Source: Hymenobacter aranciens (lineage in GTDB: Bacteria; Bacteroidota; Bacteroidia; Cytophagales; Hymenobacteraceae). Taken from it: a DNA stretch of 64,000 nt. The position numbers and the translations under genes were made by a program. Each line of letters begins with the position of its first letter. Position 1 is the stretch's first letter. This document shows positions 1 to 9,075 of this stretch, one piece after another. The notes under the pieces are model-generated. The model was given only the letters and a program-made list of their open reading frames with translations. It searched no databases and was not told the DNA's origin. Where the stretch lies: contig NZ_JAUQSY010000020.1 in NCBI RefSeq assembly GCF_030580865.1, positions 18,970-82,969 on the forward strand. Direction: 5' to 3'.

Positions 1-1423
1 CACGGTGCAGGTGGCGCTGAACGCGGCGGCCTCGACGGCTACCAATGGCTCGGATTTCACCTTCACCTCGCCTGCTACGGTGACTTTTGCGGCCGGGCAG
101 ACTTCGGCTACTACTACCATCACCATCAACGGCGACACGCAGCCGGAGCTGGATGAGACGGTTATCCTGAATCTGACCACGCCCGGCACCGGCGCCAGCA
201 TTGGCAGCCCAGCTACCCACACGCTCACCATCACCAACGACGACGGCGCGGCTCCGGCCCTGGCCTTTGCCAGCGCTACGGGCGCCATTGCCGAAGGCAA
301 CAGCGGCACCAGCACGCACACCGTGAACGTGACCCTGAGCAATGCCTCCGGCATCACCTTCCCGCTCACGCTGCCCGTGACGGTGGACGCCACCTCGACC
401 GCCACCTCCCCGGCCGACTACACCCTCGACACACCGCTGCTGACCTTTGCCAGCGCCGCGGCACTTACGCAGGCCATCACGGTGACCGTGGTGGGCGACA
501 CCAACCCCGAGCCCACCGAGACTGTGGTGCTGCACCTGGGTGCTCCGTCGGCCGCTGGCGTGGTGCTGGGCACGCCCAGCACTTACACGCTGAACATCAC
601 CAACGACGACGCCAACCCCACGGGCACGCCCTGCTCGCGTCTGTTTTTCACGCAGTATGCCGAGGCCTCGGCCGGCAATAACAAAGCGCTGGAGTTCTTC
701 AACCCCAGCCAGGTGACCATCGACCTGACGGGCAAGCGCATTGAGCTGTTTGCCAACGGCGCTACGACGCCCACCAACACGCTGGCCCTGACGGGCACGC
801 TGGCTCCCGGCGCCACCTACGTCGTTACCAACAGCGGCTCGACCGATGCCGGCTTGATTGCGGCCAGCAACATCACCAGCAACGTGACGTTCTTCAACGG
901 CAACGACGCCATCGTGCTTTTCGATGGCACCGACACGCTCGACATCATCGGGGTAGTGGGGCAGTCGCCCACGGAGTGGACCACCGCCGGCGGCGGCTCG
1001 ACCCTCAACAACACGCTGGTGCGCCTGCCCGCCACCGAGATGGGCGGCAACTGGAACGGCCCCAACGGCAGCATCACCTGGACCAGCGGCGGCGTGGATA
1101 TCTACACCGGCTTCGGCTCCTACACCAGCATTGCCTGCGTGGTGACGGGCACCCGCACGCCCTCGGTGCTGCGCAAGGGCCTGGAGATTTACCCCAACCC
1201 CGCCACCGAAAGCGTGCGCCTGCGCCTGCCGGCCGTGGCTGGCACGCTGGCCGCCACCGTGGAAGTGCTCGACCCGCTGGGCCGCGTGGTGCGCGCGCGC
1301 CCGGCCAACATCGGCGCCGCCGATGCCGTGCTGGTGGACCTGCGCGGCCTGGCCGCGGGCCTCTACGCCGTGCGCGTGACCACCGGCGCGGTGCAGTACA
1401 CCGGCCGCCTGGTGCTGCGCTAG
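1..1423 (+). CDS. C-terminal part of a secreted Calx-beta / lamin-tail-like protein with T9SS sorting domain (5' partial)
   Basis: The frame is open from the first bases, so the true start lies left of the window. Two Calx-beta-like modules are visible (residues about 1-80 and 85-205), each ending in TITNDD or NITNDD, the usual edge of such domains. Residues about 210-380 resemble a lamin-tail-like domain (ALEFFNPS, YVVTNSGS, DAIVLFDG). The last 75 residues are a type A T9SS sorting domain: IYPNPATESVRLRLP, then DLRGLAAGLYAVRV and a terminal RLVLR. The protein is probably exported across the outer membrane and processed at this domain. Its role is unknown; Calx-beta modules usually bind Ca2+ or act as adhesive spacers. 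A hairpin terminator follows 27 nt after the stop. Confidence 0.85.
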   Translation, partial: TVQVALNAAASTATNGSDFTFTSPATVTFAAGQTSATTTITINGDTQPELDETVILNLTTPGTGASIGSPATHTLTITNDDGAAPALAFASATGAIAEGNSGTSTHTVNVTLSNASGITFPLTLPVTVDATSTATSPADYTLDTPLLTFASAAALTQAITVTVVGDTNPEPTETVVLHLGAPSAAGVVLGTPSTYTLNITNDDANPTGTPCSRLFFTQYAEASAGNNKALEFFNPSQVTIDLTGKRIELFANGATTPTNTLALTGTLAPGATYVVTNSGSTDAGLIAASNITSNVTFFNGNDAIVLFDGTDTLDIIGVVGQSPTEWTTAGGGSTLNNTLVRLPATEMGGNWNGPNGSITWTSGGVDIYTGFGSYTSIACVVTGTRTPSVLRKGLEIYPNPATESVRLRLPAVAGTLAATVEVLDPLGRVVRARPANIGAADAVLVDLRGLAAGLYAVRVTTGAVQYTGRLVLR

Positions 1424-1449
1424 GCGCGGTCGCTTCCGTCGATTTCCTC

Positions 1450-1482
1450 AAAAGCCCTGGCCTCCGTGGTCAGGGCTTTTTG
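1450..1482 (+). terminator. Rho-independent terminator of the Calx-beta/T9SS gene
   Basis: The arms AAAAGCCCTG and CAGGGCTTTT pair across an 11-nt loop, followed by TTG and TTT. It lies just past the stop at 1423. Confidence 0.8.
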
Positions 1483-1582
1483 TTTGGGCGGCGGGCGGGC
1501 GGCGGATGCCGCCCCCGGGGTAGCAGCCGGAAAAGCAGTGGCTACGACTGGCAGCGGCCTTGTGACGGCCTTCCTGAAGCGT

Positions 1583-1918
1583 CAGGCAATTGCCGACGAG
1601 TATTTGGCAATTGCCTACTGACACTTGGCAATTGCCGGCAAGCACTTGGCAATCGCCGGCAAGCATTTGGCAACTGCCTACTGACGCTTGACAATTGCCT
1701 GGAAGCACTTGGCAATCGCCGAATGCTTCGAGGCAATTGCCGACGAGTGTTTGGCAATTGCCGGCAACCATTTAGCAATTGCCAAATACGACTTGGCGAT
1801 TGCCGGCTGGTACTTGGCAATTGCCGGCAAGCATTTGGCAATCGCCAAGTAGCGGCCGGCGATTGCCAAATGCTTGTTGGCAGTTGCCAAATGCTCGTCG
1901 GCAGCTGCTGGGAGCTGG
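1583..1918. repeat. Array of 16 imperfect 21-bp units built on the palindrome GGCAATTGCC
   Basis: Read by eye, the segment divides into 16 consecutive units of exactly 21 bp with no indels. The usual unit begins TTGGCAATTGCC and continues with a variable 9-nt tail such as GGCAAGCAC or TACTGACAC. Most units carry GGCAATTGCC or a near-palindrome (GGCAATCGCC, GGCGATTGCC). Because 21 bp is seven codons, several frames stay open on both strands and give heptapeptides of the type GNCQxxx. I do not think these are translated: no frame has a credible start, and the palindrome explains why both strands are open. The array fills the gap between a terminator and the 3' end of the gluconokinase gene. It is not a CRISPR array, because there are no conserved-repeat/unique-spacer blocks. 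Confidence 0.85.
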
Positions 1919-1932
1919 CGGGCGAATGGGGC

Positions 1933-2463
1933 TTAGGCTACCATCACCGGCTGGCCGAGGTGGGCGACGATGGTGGCCACGGCAGCGGCCGCGGGCAGCT
2001 CGAGGGGAACGCGCAGGCCGTAGGCAGGGCGCTCCAGGGTGCTGAGCTGCGAGGCCAGCATCTGGGCCTTCATGTAGTGGCCCTTGCGGGCAGTGAGGCG
2101 GGCTTCGAGCACGGCGTCGGGACCGTCGAGGAAGGCCCACTGCAGGGGGCGGGCGGCCTGGCTTTGGAGGGTGGCGCGGTAGGCTTCGCGCAGGGCGGAG
2201 CAGGCGAGCACGGCGCCGCCCGCCCGTTGCCACTCGGCCACGGCGGCGGCCAGGGTGGCGAGCCAGCCGGCGCGGTCGGCATCGGTGAGGGGGATGCCGG
2301 CGGCCATCTTTTTGACGTTGGCGGCGGGGTGGAAATCGTCGCCGTCGTGAAACGGCAGGTGCAGGCGTGCGGCCAGCAGCTCGCCCACCGTAGTTTTGCC
2401 GCTGCCCGACACGCCCATGACAATGATAACGTTACCGGGAAGGGGGGCGGCGGGCATAGGCAT
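1933..2463 (-). CDS. gntK: Gluconokinase (GntK/IdnK-type, ATP-dependent)
   Basis: This protein phosphorylates D-gluconate to 6-phosphogluconate, feeding the pentose phosphate or Entner-Doudoroff routes in the cytoplasm. The P-loop GVSGSGKTT lies near residue 15, followed by the family motifs HDGDDFHP, KMAAGIPLTDADR, LACSALR and RKGHYMKAQML. The chosen start (MPMPAAPLPGNVIIVMG) gives 176 aa, the usual length of this family. The frame runs upstream to 2589, but that extension is proline/cysteine-rich and unlike a kinase N-terminus. M3 at 2457 is an equally possible start. The gene reads left into the 21-bp repeat array, with no obvious terminator of its own. Confidence 0.9.
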   Translation of the reverse strand: MPMPAAPLPGNVIIVMGVSGSGKTTVGELLAARLHLPFHDGDDFHPAANVKKMAAGIPLTDADRAGWLATLAAAVAEWQRAGGAVLACSALREAYRATLQSQAARPLQWAFLDGPDAVLEARLTARKGHYMKAQMLASQLSTLERPAYGLRVPLELPAAAAVATIVAHLGQPVMVA

Positions 2464-2562
2464 TGGGCGGGTGGCGAGGCAAGAGGAACAGACCGGCAGG
2501 CAGCCCGGGGCAAGGGCCAGGAACACCAACGGCGGGCGCGGGCATTTGTTCAGCTTCGCCCC

Positions 2563-2605
2563 GAAAAACAAAAGCCCCGCCGCCAACACTGTGGCGACGG
2601 GGCTT
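2563..2605 (-). terminator. Terminator of the mosaic T9SS gene
   Basis: On the minus strand, AAGCCCCGTCGCC pairs with GGCGGCGGGGCTT, followed by TTTGTTTTT. It lies 30 nt past the stop of the large leftward gene and inside the upstream region of gntK. Confidence 0.8.
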
Positions 2606-2634
2606 GCGGAGTGGTCAGCGCCTAAGCGCGGGAC

Positions 2635-5600
2635 TTAGTCCACCGTCAGACGCTTGTAGACCGTGGTGGTGCCGGCCTGCAGGCGCACCAGGTACACGCC
2701 CGAGGCCACGTGGTGCAGGTCGAGCTCGGTGCGGGCGCCGCTGGCCGGCAGGGCCAGCAAGTGCTGCTGTACCGTCTGGCCGAGGGCGTTGAGCAGCGTC
2801 AGCTCGACCTTGCTGGCCCCGGCGATGGCCGGCACCTGCACGGTGCAGGTGCTGTGCGCGGGGTTGGGATACACCAGCACGGCGGCCGTGAGGGCGGCCG
2901 AAGCCGTGGCCGTGATGGTAACCGTGACGGCGGCCGAGGCAGCCGAAGCGCAGCCCGTGGCCGAGGTGGTGACGACCGTGTAGCTGCCGTTGCTGGCGGC
3001 CGAGGTCACCACGTAGGTCGGGCCGGTGGCGCCGGGGATGGCCGTCGGGCCGAAGTACCACTGATTGCCGGTAGCGGCGCTGCTGGTGAGCGTGCCAGCG
3101 GGGCTCTGGGTGATAACCGGGGTGGCCGGCAGGGGCTCAACGGTGACGGCCGTGGCGGCCGAGGTGGCCGAACAGCCGGCCGCGGTGGTGCCCACTACGG
3201 TGTAGCTGCCGCCGGCCGTGGCGGTGATGCTGGCCGTGGTGGCGCCGTTGCTCCAGAGGTAGGTGTCGGCGCCGCTGGCCGTGAGCACCACGCTGCCACC
3301 CTGGCAGAAGCTCGTGGCGCCGGCGGCGGCAATGCTCACCGTGGGCACGGCATTGATGGTGGCCACCACGGCCGTGCGCGGGCCCTCGCAGCCACTGGCC
3401 GATGCGGCGCTCACGTAGTACGTGGTGGTGGCGTTGAGCACGGGAGTGGTGTAGGTGGCCGCCGCCGCGCCGTTGATGGGCGTGCCGCCGATGGCCTGGG
3501 TGTACCACATGTAAGTGCCGCCCGTGGGCGTGCCGCTGGCCGTGAGGGTGAGGCTGCCGGGGCCGCAGTTAGCGGTGGGCGTAGCGACGCTGGGGGCAGC
3601 GGGCAGCGGGTTCACCGTGACGGTGGTGGCTACCGGGGCGGCCACGCAGCCGGCGGCTACGGTGCCGGTCACGGTGTAGGTGCCGCTGGTGCTCACGGTG
3701 ATGCTGGCCGTGGTGGCCCCGGTGCTCCAGGTGTAGAAGTTGGCGCCGGTGGCCGTGAGGACCACGCTGCCGCCCTGGCAGAAGCTGGTGGGGCTCGTGG
3801 TCGTCACCGTCACCACCGGCAGGGCGCTGATGGTGGCTACCACGGCCGTGCGGGGGCTTTCGCAGCCGCCGGTGCCCACCACGCTCACGTAGTAGGTGGT
3901 GGTGGCGTTGAGCACGGGGGTGGTGTAGCTGCCGCCGCTGACGCCGGCAATGGCCGTGCCGCCCGTGGCCGTGGGGTACCAGGCGTAGGTGGTGCCGGTG
4001 GGGGCGCCGCTGGCCGAGAGGGTGAGGCTACCGGCGGCGCAGCTGGCCGCGCCGGTGGTGGCGGGGGCGGCGGGCGTCGGGTTCACCGTCACGGTGGTGG
4101 CGGCCGAGGTGGCCGGGCAACCGGCGGCGCTGGTGCCCGTCACAGAGTAGCTGCCGCTGGTGCTCACGGTGATGCTGGCCGTGGTGGCGCCGGTGCTCCA
4201 CTGGTAGGTAGCGACGCCGCTGGCCGTCAGGGTTACCGAGCCCCCCGAGCAGAAGGTCGTGGGGCCGGCGGCGGCAATGCTCACTGTGGGCACGGCGTTG
4301 ATGGTGGCTACCACGGCCGTGCGCGGGCTCTGGCAGCCGCTGGCCGACACCGTGCTCACGTAGTACGTGGTGGTGGCCGCGAGGCTGGGGGTGGTGTAGC
4401 TGGCCGCCGTGGCGCCGCCGATGGCCGTGCCGCCGGTGGCCTGGGTGTACCAGGCGTAGCTGCCGCCGGTGAGCGTGCCGCTGGCATTCAGCACCACGTT
4501 GCCGGGGCCGCAGTTGGCGGCAGGGGTTGTGGTGGGGGCGCTGGGCAGGGGGTTCACGGTCACGGTAGTGGCCGTCGAGGTGGCCGGGCAGCCGGCGGTG
4601 CTGGCACCGGTGACGGTGTAACTGCCGCTGGTGGTTACGGTGATGGTGCGGGTAGTAGCGCCGGTGCTCCACACGTAGGAGTTGGCGCCGTTGGCCGTCA
4701 GCACCACGCTGCCGCCCTGGCAGAAATCCACGGGGCCGCTGGCGTCAATTTCTACCAGGGGCACTGCGTTGATGGTAGCAACTACTTCCGAGCGGGGGCC
4801 TTCGCAGCCGCCGCTGGTGAGGGCGCTCACGAAGTACGGCGTGGTGGCCGTCAGGCTGGGCGTGGTATAGTTGGTGGCAAGGGTCACAACAACGGGCGTC
4901 CCCCCCGTTGGCTGGGTGTACCAGGCGTAGGTGCCGCCGGCGGGGGCGCCGCTGGCCGTCAGGGTCACGCTGCCCGTACCGCAGCGGCTGGCCGGCGTGG
5001 TGATGGGGGCGCTGGGCAGGGGCGTCACGGTTACCACGGTGGCGGCCGAAGTGGCCGAGCAGCCGGCGGCGCTGGTGCCCGTCACGGCGTAGCTGCCGCC
5101 GGTGGTCACGGTGATGCTCGGGGCCGTCGAGCCGTTGCTCCACTGGTAGGTAGCGGCGCCGCTGGCCGTGAGCACCACGCTGCCGCCCTGGCAGAAGGTG
5201 GTCGAGGTAGTCGTGCTGATGGTCACCACCGGAACGGCGTTGATGACGGCCGACACGAGGGTGCGCGGGCCCTGACAGGCCGCGTTGCCGCTGCCCGTGC
5301 TGATGGCTACATAATAAGGAGTGGTAACCGAGAGGCTGGGCGTAGTGTAGGTGGCCGCCGTGGCGCCGGCAATGGCCGTGCCGCCGGTGGCCTGGGTGTA
5401 CCAGGCGTAGGTGCCGCCCGCAGGGGCGCCGCTGGCCGTCAGCGTCAGGCTGCCCGCGCCGCAGCGGCTGGCGGGCGTCGTCGCCGTGGTGGGGGTGTAC
5501 TGCACGCAGTAGGGCGTGGTGCCCGTGATGGTGCCGCCCTGGGTGCTCACCACTACCGGCCCGCTGGTGGCGCCGGCCGGCACGGTGAAGGTCAGCGTCG

Positions 5601-8600
5601 TGCCGCCCGCGCCCACCGTCACGCCCGCGATGGTCACGCCGTTAATGGTCACCGTAGTACCGCCGCTCACGAAGCCCGTGCCGGTCACCGTCACCACCGT
5701 GCCCACCGGGCCCGTGGCCGGCGAGATGCCGCCGATGGTGGGCACGGCGTACAAGCCGTTGCCGCTCAGGTTCACCACGTAGGTGCCCAGCGCCGAGGTC
5801 AGGCGCAGGGTACCCGTTTGGGCGCCCACAGTGGTGGGGCTGAAGGTGACGTTTACCGAAGCCGTGCCGCCGGCCGGCACCGTCGTCGGGGCCGGGCCGC
5901 TCACGGCGAAGTTGCCGGTGGTGGTCACGCCGGTCAGCGTCAGCGCTCCCGAGCCGGGGTTGGCCAGGATGAAAGTAGCGGCGGCCGAAGTCGAGCCCAC
6001 TGTCTGGTTACCAAAGTTGTAAGCCGTGCCGTTGCTGGGGTACGGGAAGCCGCCCTGCGTCACGACCAGCTGCGCGGCCACCGTCACGGTGAAGTTGGTA
6101 GCGCTGGTAGCGGTGCCGCCGGGCGTCGTCACGGCAATCAGGCCGGTCGAGGCACCGTTGGGCACGGTGAAGGTGATGCTGGTGCCGGTGCCGTTCACGG
6201 TGAAGCCATTCACCGTCACGCCGTTCAGCGTGAGGGCCGTAGCGCCGGTGAGATTGGCACCGGTCACGGTCACGGTGGTGCCCACCGCGCCACTGGCCGG
6301 CGTGAAGCTGGCGATGGTGGGTGCCAGTATGCCCAATAGCACGCTCACAGTGTTAGCGCCCGAGTTCATGGCGGCCAGGTCGAGGCGGCCGTCGCCGTTC
6401 ACATCGGCCAGGGCCGTGCTCGCCGTGCCCAGGCCGGTGGCAAAGTCGGTGCGGGTGCCGAAGGTGCCGGCGCCGGTAGCCAGCAGCACCGAGGCATTGT
6501 TGGTGCCCTGGTTGGCGGTGATGATATCGAAGCGGCCGTCGCCGTTCACGTCGGCCAGGTCCACGTCCTGCGGGGTGGCACCGGTGTTGTAGTCGGTGCG
6601 GGCCAGGTAGCCGCTGCCGGTGGCGGCGGCGCTCAGCAGCACGCTCACGCCGTTCACCGAGTTGTTGCCGGTCACGATGTCGAGGCGGCCATCGGCGTTG
6701 AGGTCGCCCAGGGCCACGTAGAAGGGCGTCAGGGCTGTGGCGTAGTCCACTCTGGCGGCGAAGTTGCCGGCGCCGGTGCCCAGCAGCACGCTCACGCTGT
6801 TATCATTCAGGTTGCTGGTCACGATATCGAGCCTGCCGTCGTTGTTCACGTCGCCCACGGCCACGCCGTTAGGATTGGTGCCGGTAACGTAGTCGGTGGG
6901 GGTACCGAAGATGCCGTTGCTCAGGTTGAGGTACACCGAAACGGTGTTGCCGAAGCCCGCCGTAGCGTTGCCCGCGTTGCTCACCACAATGTCGAGGCGA
7001 CCGTCGCTGTTCATGTCGCCCACGGTCACCAGGCCAGGCACATTGGAGGCCGGGTATTGGGTAGGAACACCCAGGCCGGCGCCCGTATTCAGCAGCACGC
7101 TCACCGAGTTGGTCGTGCTGTTAGCCACCACCACGTCGAGGCGGCTGTCGCCGTTCATGTCGCCCAGCACGATGCCCAACGGGCCGCTGCCGGCCGCGTA
7201 GTCCACCCGCGTGCCGAAGGCCCCGGTGCTGGAGCCGGGAAACACCGACACGGTGTTGTCGGTGGTGTTGGCCACCACAATATCAGGCCGGTTGTCGCCG
7301 GTGATGTCGCCCATCACCATGTCGCCGGGGTTGGTGCCGGACGTGTAGGCCACCGGTGCCCCAAAGCGCCCCGACGAAGCCGTCGTGGCCGTGGTAAACT
7401 GGTAAGTGTAAGGAACTGCCACGGCACCCGTGGTGCTCTGCACCGTGCTGGGCACGGTCACGCTCACCGTTTCGCCGGGCAGGAATACCGGCGAGGTCAG
7501 CGGCAGCGTGGCCGTGGTGCCGCTTATCGTGGACAGGCCCATGGTCCGCTGCCCTTTCCCCAGGTTACCAAACACCCGGATGTTATTGGAGGCCAGCAAA
7601 GCCGGTGTGGCGCTGAACGTCACCGCAATGTTCGAGGCCAGCGGGGCATTCACCACGTTGGCCACCGGGCTGCGGCTGGTCACGCTGAACGTAGCCGGGG
7701 CGGTGCAGGAAACCGTAGCTGCCCAGCCATTATATTCCGTATTCACATCGGAAATAAAGACGACCGTGAGCTGCCCGGTAGCATTGGTCGCCGTTACGGT
7801 ACCGGGGCTGACAGTGCCCGTGTACGTGCCGATTAGCGTTGAGGCAGCGCTGGGGCCGTCGTAGATAGACAGCCTGTCCCAGTTCTGCTCAAGCTCGAAG
7901 CTTGTAAAAGCCAGGCGCACCTTGGCCCCGGCCGTAGCCGGCGAAAACACCTTGGTATAGTTTTCATTGCTCAAGTAAGTTCCAGCCGCGCCGCCCGAGT
8001 CGTAGAACGTGCCCGAGCAGGTCGTCACGGGCGTGTTGTTCATCAGGAAGGTGTTGGTCGTCACGCAGGAAATGGCCGCCGCGAAGCCCGAGGGCGTCTG
8101 CGACACGTCGGAGGTAAATACCACCGTGAGCTGGCCGGTAGCGTTGGTCGCCGTTACGGTGCCGGGGCTATTCGTGCTGGTATAAGTGCCGATGGGCGTC
8201 GAAGCCGTGCTCGGCCCGTCGTAAATCACTAGGTTGTCGAAGCCATTTTCCAGCTCGAAGCTACTGAACGTCAACCGCATTTTGGCGCCCGCCGTTGAGG
8301 GCGTCAGCGTCTTGATGTAGGTTTCATTGTTGTAGTAGGGGTCCGTCGGTCCGCCCGAGTCGTAGAGCGTACCCGAGCAGGCTGTCACCGGGTCGTTGTT
8401 CATGAGGTACTGGCCGGCAGTCGTCACCACGAAGTTGGTGACGCTGGTAGCCGTTCCGCCGTTCGAGGTCACCCCAATAGGGCCGGTAACGGCCCCCGCC
8501 GGGACAATAGCCGTTATTTGCGTCGAGTTAAAATTGCCACTCGTGACGCTCACGCCCCCAATGGTAACGTAAACCGGGTTGATAAACGGGCCGCCCGTGA

Positions 8601-8784
8601 TAATAACGGTGCTGCCCACCGGCCCGCCCGTAGGCGCAAAGCTGGTGATGGACGTCTGGGCCTGTGTGCTTTGCACCAACCCAATCGATAGCAGTAAAAC
8701 CAACAGCCAGGCCAACGGATACCGCCACACGGGGAAAACCATACGGCCGGATGGCCGCAGCGCGGGAGTAAAGAGTTGTTTCAT
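2635..8784 (-). CDS. Giant mosaic secreted protein: IPT/TIG, CUB, FG-GAP-like, Ig-like repeats and T9SS sorting domain
   Basis: This is a 2049-aa exported protein starting MKQLFTPALR, with a signal peptide ending near STQAQ (residue 43). Domains in order, by eye: IPT/TIG (45-120); two CUB-like modules (125-360) sharing CSGTxYDSGG and VIYDGPS/SIYDGPS; a Big_5-like Ig domain (365-465); about seven VCBS/FG-GAP-like repeats (470-820) of the form LGDMNGDSRLDVVVAN; IPT/TIG; an ASH-like domain (NFGNQTVGST); IPT/TIG; then five alternating pairs of Ig-like repeats with CGxGSLTLTASG and FCQGGSVVLTASG. A T9SS domain (VLVYPNPAHSTCTVQVP to KRLTVD) closes it. The gene has a good TATCTTTG promoter 25 nt upstream, which rules out the earlier in-frame start at 8811. 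It is probably a surface adhesin or matrix protein (inference). Confidence 0.85.
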   Translation of the reverse strand: MKQLFTPALRPSGRMVFPVWRYPLAWLLVLLLSIGLVQSTQAQTSITSFAPTGGPVGSTVIITGGPFINPVYVTIGGVSVTSGNFNSTQITAIVPAGAVTGPIGVTSNGGTATSVTNFVVTTAGQYLMNNDPVTACSGTLYDSGGPTDPYYNNETYIKTLTPSTAGAKMRLTFSSFELENGFDNLVIYDGPSTASTPIGTYTSTNSPGTVTATNATGQLTVVFTSDVSQTPSGFAAAISCVTTNTFLMNNTPVTTCSGTFYDSGGAAGTYLSNENYTKVFSPATAGAKVRLAFTSFELEQNWDRLSIYDGPSAASTLIGTYTGTVSPGTVTATNATGQLTVVFISDVNTEYNGWAATVSCTAPATFSVTSRSPVANVVNAPLASNIAVTFSATPALLASNNIRVFGNLGKGQRTMGLSTISGTTATLPLTSPVFLPGETVSVTVPSTVQSTTGAVAVPYTYQFTTATTASSGRFGAPVAYTSGTNPGDMVMGDITGDNRPDIVVANTTDNTVSVFPGSSTGAFGTRVDYAAGSGPLGIVLGDMNGDSRLDVVVANSTTNSVSVLLNTGAGLGVPTQYPASNVPGLVTVGDMNSDGRLDIVVSNAGNATAGFGNTVSVYLNLSNGIFGTPTDYVTGTNPNGVAVGDVNNDGRLDIVTSNLNDNSVSVLLGTGAGNFAARVDYATALTPFYVALGDLNADGRLDIVTGNNSVNGVSVLLSAAATGSGYLARTDYNTGATPQDVDLADVNGDGRFDIITANQGTNNASVLLATGAGTFGTRTDFATGLGTASTALADVNGDGRLDLAAMNSGANTVSVLLGILAPTIASFTPASGAVGTTVTVTGANLTGATALTLNGVTVNGFTVNGTGTSITFTVPNGASTGLIAVTTPGGTATSATNFTVTVAAQLVVTQGGFPYPSNGTAYNFGNQTVGSTSAAATFILANPGSGALTLTGVTTTGNFAVSGPAPTTVPAGGTASVNVTFSPTTVGAQTGTLRLTSALGTYVVNLSGNGLYAVPTIGGISPATGPVGTVVTVTGTGFVSGGTTVTINGVTIAGVTVGAGGTTLTFTVPAGATSGPVVVSTQGGTITGTTPYCVQYTPTTATTPASRCGAGSLTLTASGAPAGGTYAWYTQATGGTAIAGATAATYTTPSLSVTTPYYVAISTGSGNAACQGPRTLVSAVINAVPVVTISTTTSTTFCQGGSVVLTASGAATYQWSNGSTAPSITVTTGGSYAVTGTSAAGCSATSAATVVTVTPLPSAPITTPASRCGTGSVTLTASGAPAGGTYAWYTQPTGGTPVVVTLATNYTTPSLTATTPYFVSALTSGGCEGPRSEVVATINAVPLVEIDASGPVDFCQGGSVVLTANGANSYVWSTGATTRTITVTTSGSYTVTGASTAGCPATSTATTVTVNPLPSAPTTTPAANCGPGNVVLNASGTLTGGSYAWYTQATGGTAIGGATAASYTTPSLAATTTYYVSTVSASGCQSPRTAVVATINAVPTVSIAAAGPTTFCSGGSVTLTASGVATYQWSTGATTASITVSTSGSYSVTGTSAAGCPATSAATTVTVNPTPAAPATTGAASCAAGSLTLSASGAPTGTTYAWYPTATGGTAIAGVSGGSYTTPVLNATTTYYVSVVGTGGCESPRTAVVATISALPVVTVTTTSPTSFCQGGSVVLTATGANFYTWSTGATTASITVSTSGTYTVTGTVAAGCVAAPVATTVTVNPLPAAPSVATPTANCGPGSLTLTASGTPTGGTYMWYTQAIGGTPINGAAAATYTTPVLNATTTYYVSAASASGCEGPRTAVVATINAVPTVSIAAAGATSFCQGGSVVLTASGADTYLWSNGATTASITATAGGSYTVVGTTAAGCSATSAATAVTVEPLPATPVITQSPAGTLTSSAATGNQWYFGPTAIPGATGPTYVVTSAASNGSYTVVTTSATGCASAASAAVTVTITATASAALTAAVLVYPNPAHSTCTVQVPAIAGASKVELTLLNALGQTVQQHLLALPASGARTELDLHHVASGVYLVRLQAGTTTVYKRLTVD

Positions 8785-8808
8785 GAAAATGAAGCTAAAG
8801 TGAAGGCC

Positions 8809-8816
8809 CAAAGATA
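8809..8816 (-). promoter_or_regulatory. -7 box TATCTTTG for the mosaic T9SS gene
   Basis: It is a perfect match to the Bacteroidota TAnnTTTG box, about 25 nt before the ATG. The -33 region reads TTC rather than TTG, 20 nt upstream. Confidence 0.55.
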
Positions 8817-8913
8817 GTGTAAGCCCGCTAGTGTTTGAAGAAAAAGGTCAAGATTTTAGCAGGAATTCCATAATAAAACCCATGCCGATTAGCAGGTGCT
8901 AAATTTTAAGGCA

Positions 8914-8947
8914 TTGCTTCCGCAACTGCGGCCAGCCTGTATCTTCG
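8914..8947 (+). promoter_or_regulatory. Probable promoter of the fluoride riboswitch/CLC transcript
   Basis: TTG at 8914-8916 and TATCTTCG at 8940-8947 (one mismatch to TAnnTTTG) are 23 nt apart. Transcription would begin a few bases before the riboswitch. Confidence 0.45.
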
Positions 8948-8957
8948 CATTTCACTT

Positions 8958-9020
8958 ACGGCGATGGATTTCCGCCCCGAACCGCTGACGGCCCGCACGT
9001 CACGCTGATGATTCCTGCGC
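8958..9020 (+). promoter_or_regulatory. Fluoride riboswitch (crcB motif)
   Basis: The segment carries the conserved crcB-motif pieces in order: GGCGATGGATTTCCGCC (first stem with the GGCGATGG signature), AACCGCTGACGG, and GCTGATGATTCCTGCG. The pseudoknot strand lies in the first loop. In known examples this RNA binds fluoride and turns on fluoride-exporter expression. Here it lies in the leader, about 55 nt before the ATG of a CLC channel with fluoride-type motifs, as expected. The control mode (termination or translation) cannot be read with confidence. A hairpin involving GGCCCGGCC and GGCGGGGCCG just downstream could be the expression platform. Confidence 0.88.
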
Positions 9021-9075
9021 TTCGGCCCGGCCTGGTTGGCGGGGCCGCTTGTTTCATCCTGCCCGTTCGCCCGCT

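Noticed and set aside
1542..1890. Leftward frames giving 7-residue repeats (LPAIAKY-like, GNCQ-like)
   Set aside because: A 21-bp period keeps every frame open and the palindrome opens both strands. No frame has a credible start or a non-repeat domain.
1583..1918. Possible CRISPR array
   Set aside because: Units are 21 bp with 9-nt variable tails, no 25-40 nt unique spacers, and no cas genes nearby.
976..6339. Very long rightward open frames opposite the gluconokinase and mosaic T9SS genes
   Set aside because: They mirror C-ending codons of the real leftward genes, are extremely Gly/Arg/His-rich, and have no domain, signal or promoter.
8785..8811. Earlier start (MGLHFSFIFM) for the mosaic T9SS gene
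   Set aside because: It would overlap the TATCTTTG promoter box; MKQLF at 8784 starts a normal signal peptide.
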